Shown here: in pieces, positions 63,197 to 64,000 of the stretch
Position numbering within the stretch: position 1 is the stretch's first letter
Layout of the letters: the number at the start of each line of letters is the position of its first letter
Assembly (NCBI GenBank): GCA_000181795.3
Contig: CM012955.1
Span: 7,526,450-7,590,449, forward strand
Source: Trichinella spiralis
Lineage: Eukaryota > Nematoda > Enoplea > Trichinellida > Trichinellidae
Direction of reading: 5' to 3'
Length of the DNA stretch: 64,000 nucleotides
Notes under the pieces: model-generated
Databases searched by the model: none
What the model saw: only the letters and a program-made list of their open reading frames with translations
What the model was told of the DNA's origin: nothing
Program-made: the position numbers and the translations under genes

Positions 63197-63269
63197 ATTG
63201 ACGTGGCACAAGTTTTCGACCAGCATTCGAGAAGTCGAAGTTCGTCAAACGTTCAAGATCATATCAAAG
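63197..63269 (+). CDS. Internal exon of a plus-strand gene extending beyond the window, unidentified
   Basis: A 73-bp block is flanked by a strong acceptor (..gcaatttcag, 63187-63196) and a strong donor (AAAG|GTAAGA). Its base composition is clearly less AT-rich than either side. Frame 1 reads VAQVFDQHSRSRSSSNVQ, with an SRSRSSS phospho-site-like motif. Frame 2 is also open (WHKFSTSIREVEVRQTFKI). A second acceptor, ..caatttacag near 63881, could start the next exon in either frame. I do not recognise the protein and cannot choose the frame, so no function is assigned. Confidence 0.4.
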
Positions 63270-64000
63270 GTAAGAAAATACAAATGAATTAAAAAAATCG
63301 CATGCATTCGAAAAGTTTGTCCAATAAACTATAATTTTTGCTATTCAATTCATCTAATCTAATCGGTCTGAGCAGACAGCAATGTTCATTATTCTCATTT
63401 TCAACTTTTCCAATTTCTTCATTGTAAAAGACTTATTAAAACCCCGTGTGATATGACGACGCCGATCAATTGAATTAATCTCTTGCTAGCCGAAAGCAAA
63501 GCTTGCAAAACTATATTTGCATGCTATATAGATAAGAATGCGCGCAACTGGTCTGACGTCACTGACCCGTCATACGTCATACTACTTTTCCGTACTAATA
63601 TTGCTGTTGTACTTTAAGCTTTTCTGCTTGTCGCAAAATCCCTCTGCTTCGAGCATTAATAAATATATTTATTTATTTATTTAATTCCAATATATTAGAT
63701 CAGATTTCAATTGGATACAAAAGTTTTTTTTTTCAAATCTAGTTTCTTAGTTGATGTGATGTGATTTGAAGTGAAACTATTCTTCTTTCTTTTGGATGTG
63801 CAAAAATTTCTCAAGATGCTTGAGATTTAATTCTTTCTCTTTCTAGAGTTTCATTCAATAATTTTACTTTTCAATTTACAGTTGCAATTTTACAAACAAA
63901 CCGTAATTTAAACCATCATCACCATTACTAGAATCCTCAGCGCTACTTTTTAACTTGAGCTTCATTTCACTTTTTCCTCTTCAAACAACTGCTAAAGTCG
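63270..64000. other. Right edge, probable intron or downstream sequence
   Basis: No supported gene apart from a possible exon after the acceptor near 63881. A conspicuous CTGACGTCACTGACCCGTCA block (63553-63572) contains a full CRE-type TGACGTCA core. Confidence 0.4.

Noticed and set aside
1-64000. Transposons, virus-derived elements, CRISPR arrays, rRNA
   Set aside because: No integrase, reverse transcriptase, transposase, capsid or envelope motifs, long terminal repeats or spaced direct repeats were recognised by eye; a repeat-library search would be decisive.

Overview
The window looks like nuclear DNA of a nematode. The strongest evidence is a complete cuticular collagen gene at 52.4-53.5 kb. 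It has the nematode cuticle-collagen N-terminal domain, interrupted Gly-X-Y blocks and the classic [12 protein letters not shown] tail. AT-rich non-coding DNA, 45-120 bp introns with tttcag-type acceptors and many simple repeats fit this. The species cannot be named from sequence alone.

Layout. (1) 27-466, minus: a tentative tail of a small multi-exon gene. (2) 855-19600, minus: a complete TRRAP/Tra1 gene of about 81 short exons and about 3,670 codons, running from a TRRAP-like N-terminus through the HEAT solenoid, FAT region and pseudokinase to the conserved C-terminal tail ending DPAWHPWF. (3) 22870-32226, minus: a ten-exon class C orphan receptor of the GPR158/GPR179 family, with one intron of about 6.3 kb separating the first ectodomain exon from the rest. 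(4) 32.5-45.9 kb: gene-poor DNA with two GC-richer islands. (5) 45949-46776, plus: a single-exon scramblase-like protein. (6) 46.8-52.3 kb: gene-poor, with one possible first exon on the minus strand. (7) 52355-53506, plus: the cuticle collagen, five exons. (8) 53995-56288, minus: a seven-exon divergent HSP70 whose ATP-handling residues are altered. (9) 56.3-64 kb: gene-poor, with one credible internal exon at 63197-63269 on the plus strand belonging to a gene that runs out of the window.

The genes do not form one pathway. They cover chromatin co-activation (TRRAP), neuronal-type signalling (GPR158-like), membrane lipid handling (scramblase-like), cuticle (collagen) and chaperone-like function (HSP70). 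The left third is dense with coding sequence, while the remaining 44 kb carries only about 6 kb of recognisable coding sequence. I saw no rRNA, tRNA, CRISPR array, transposon or virus-derived element that I could support. The most noteworthy item is the HSP70-like gene, which keeps the fold signatures but has lost several catalytic and phosphate-binding residues and the EEVD tail.

Exon boundaries were worked out by eye from splice sites, reading phase and remembered homologues. No alignment or search was run.
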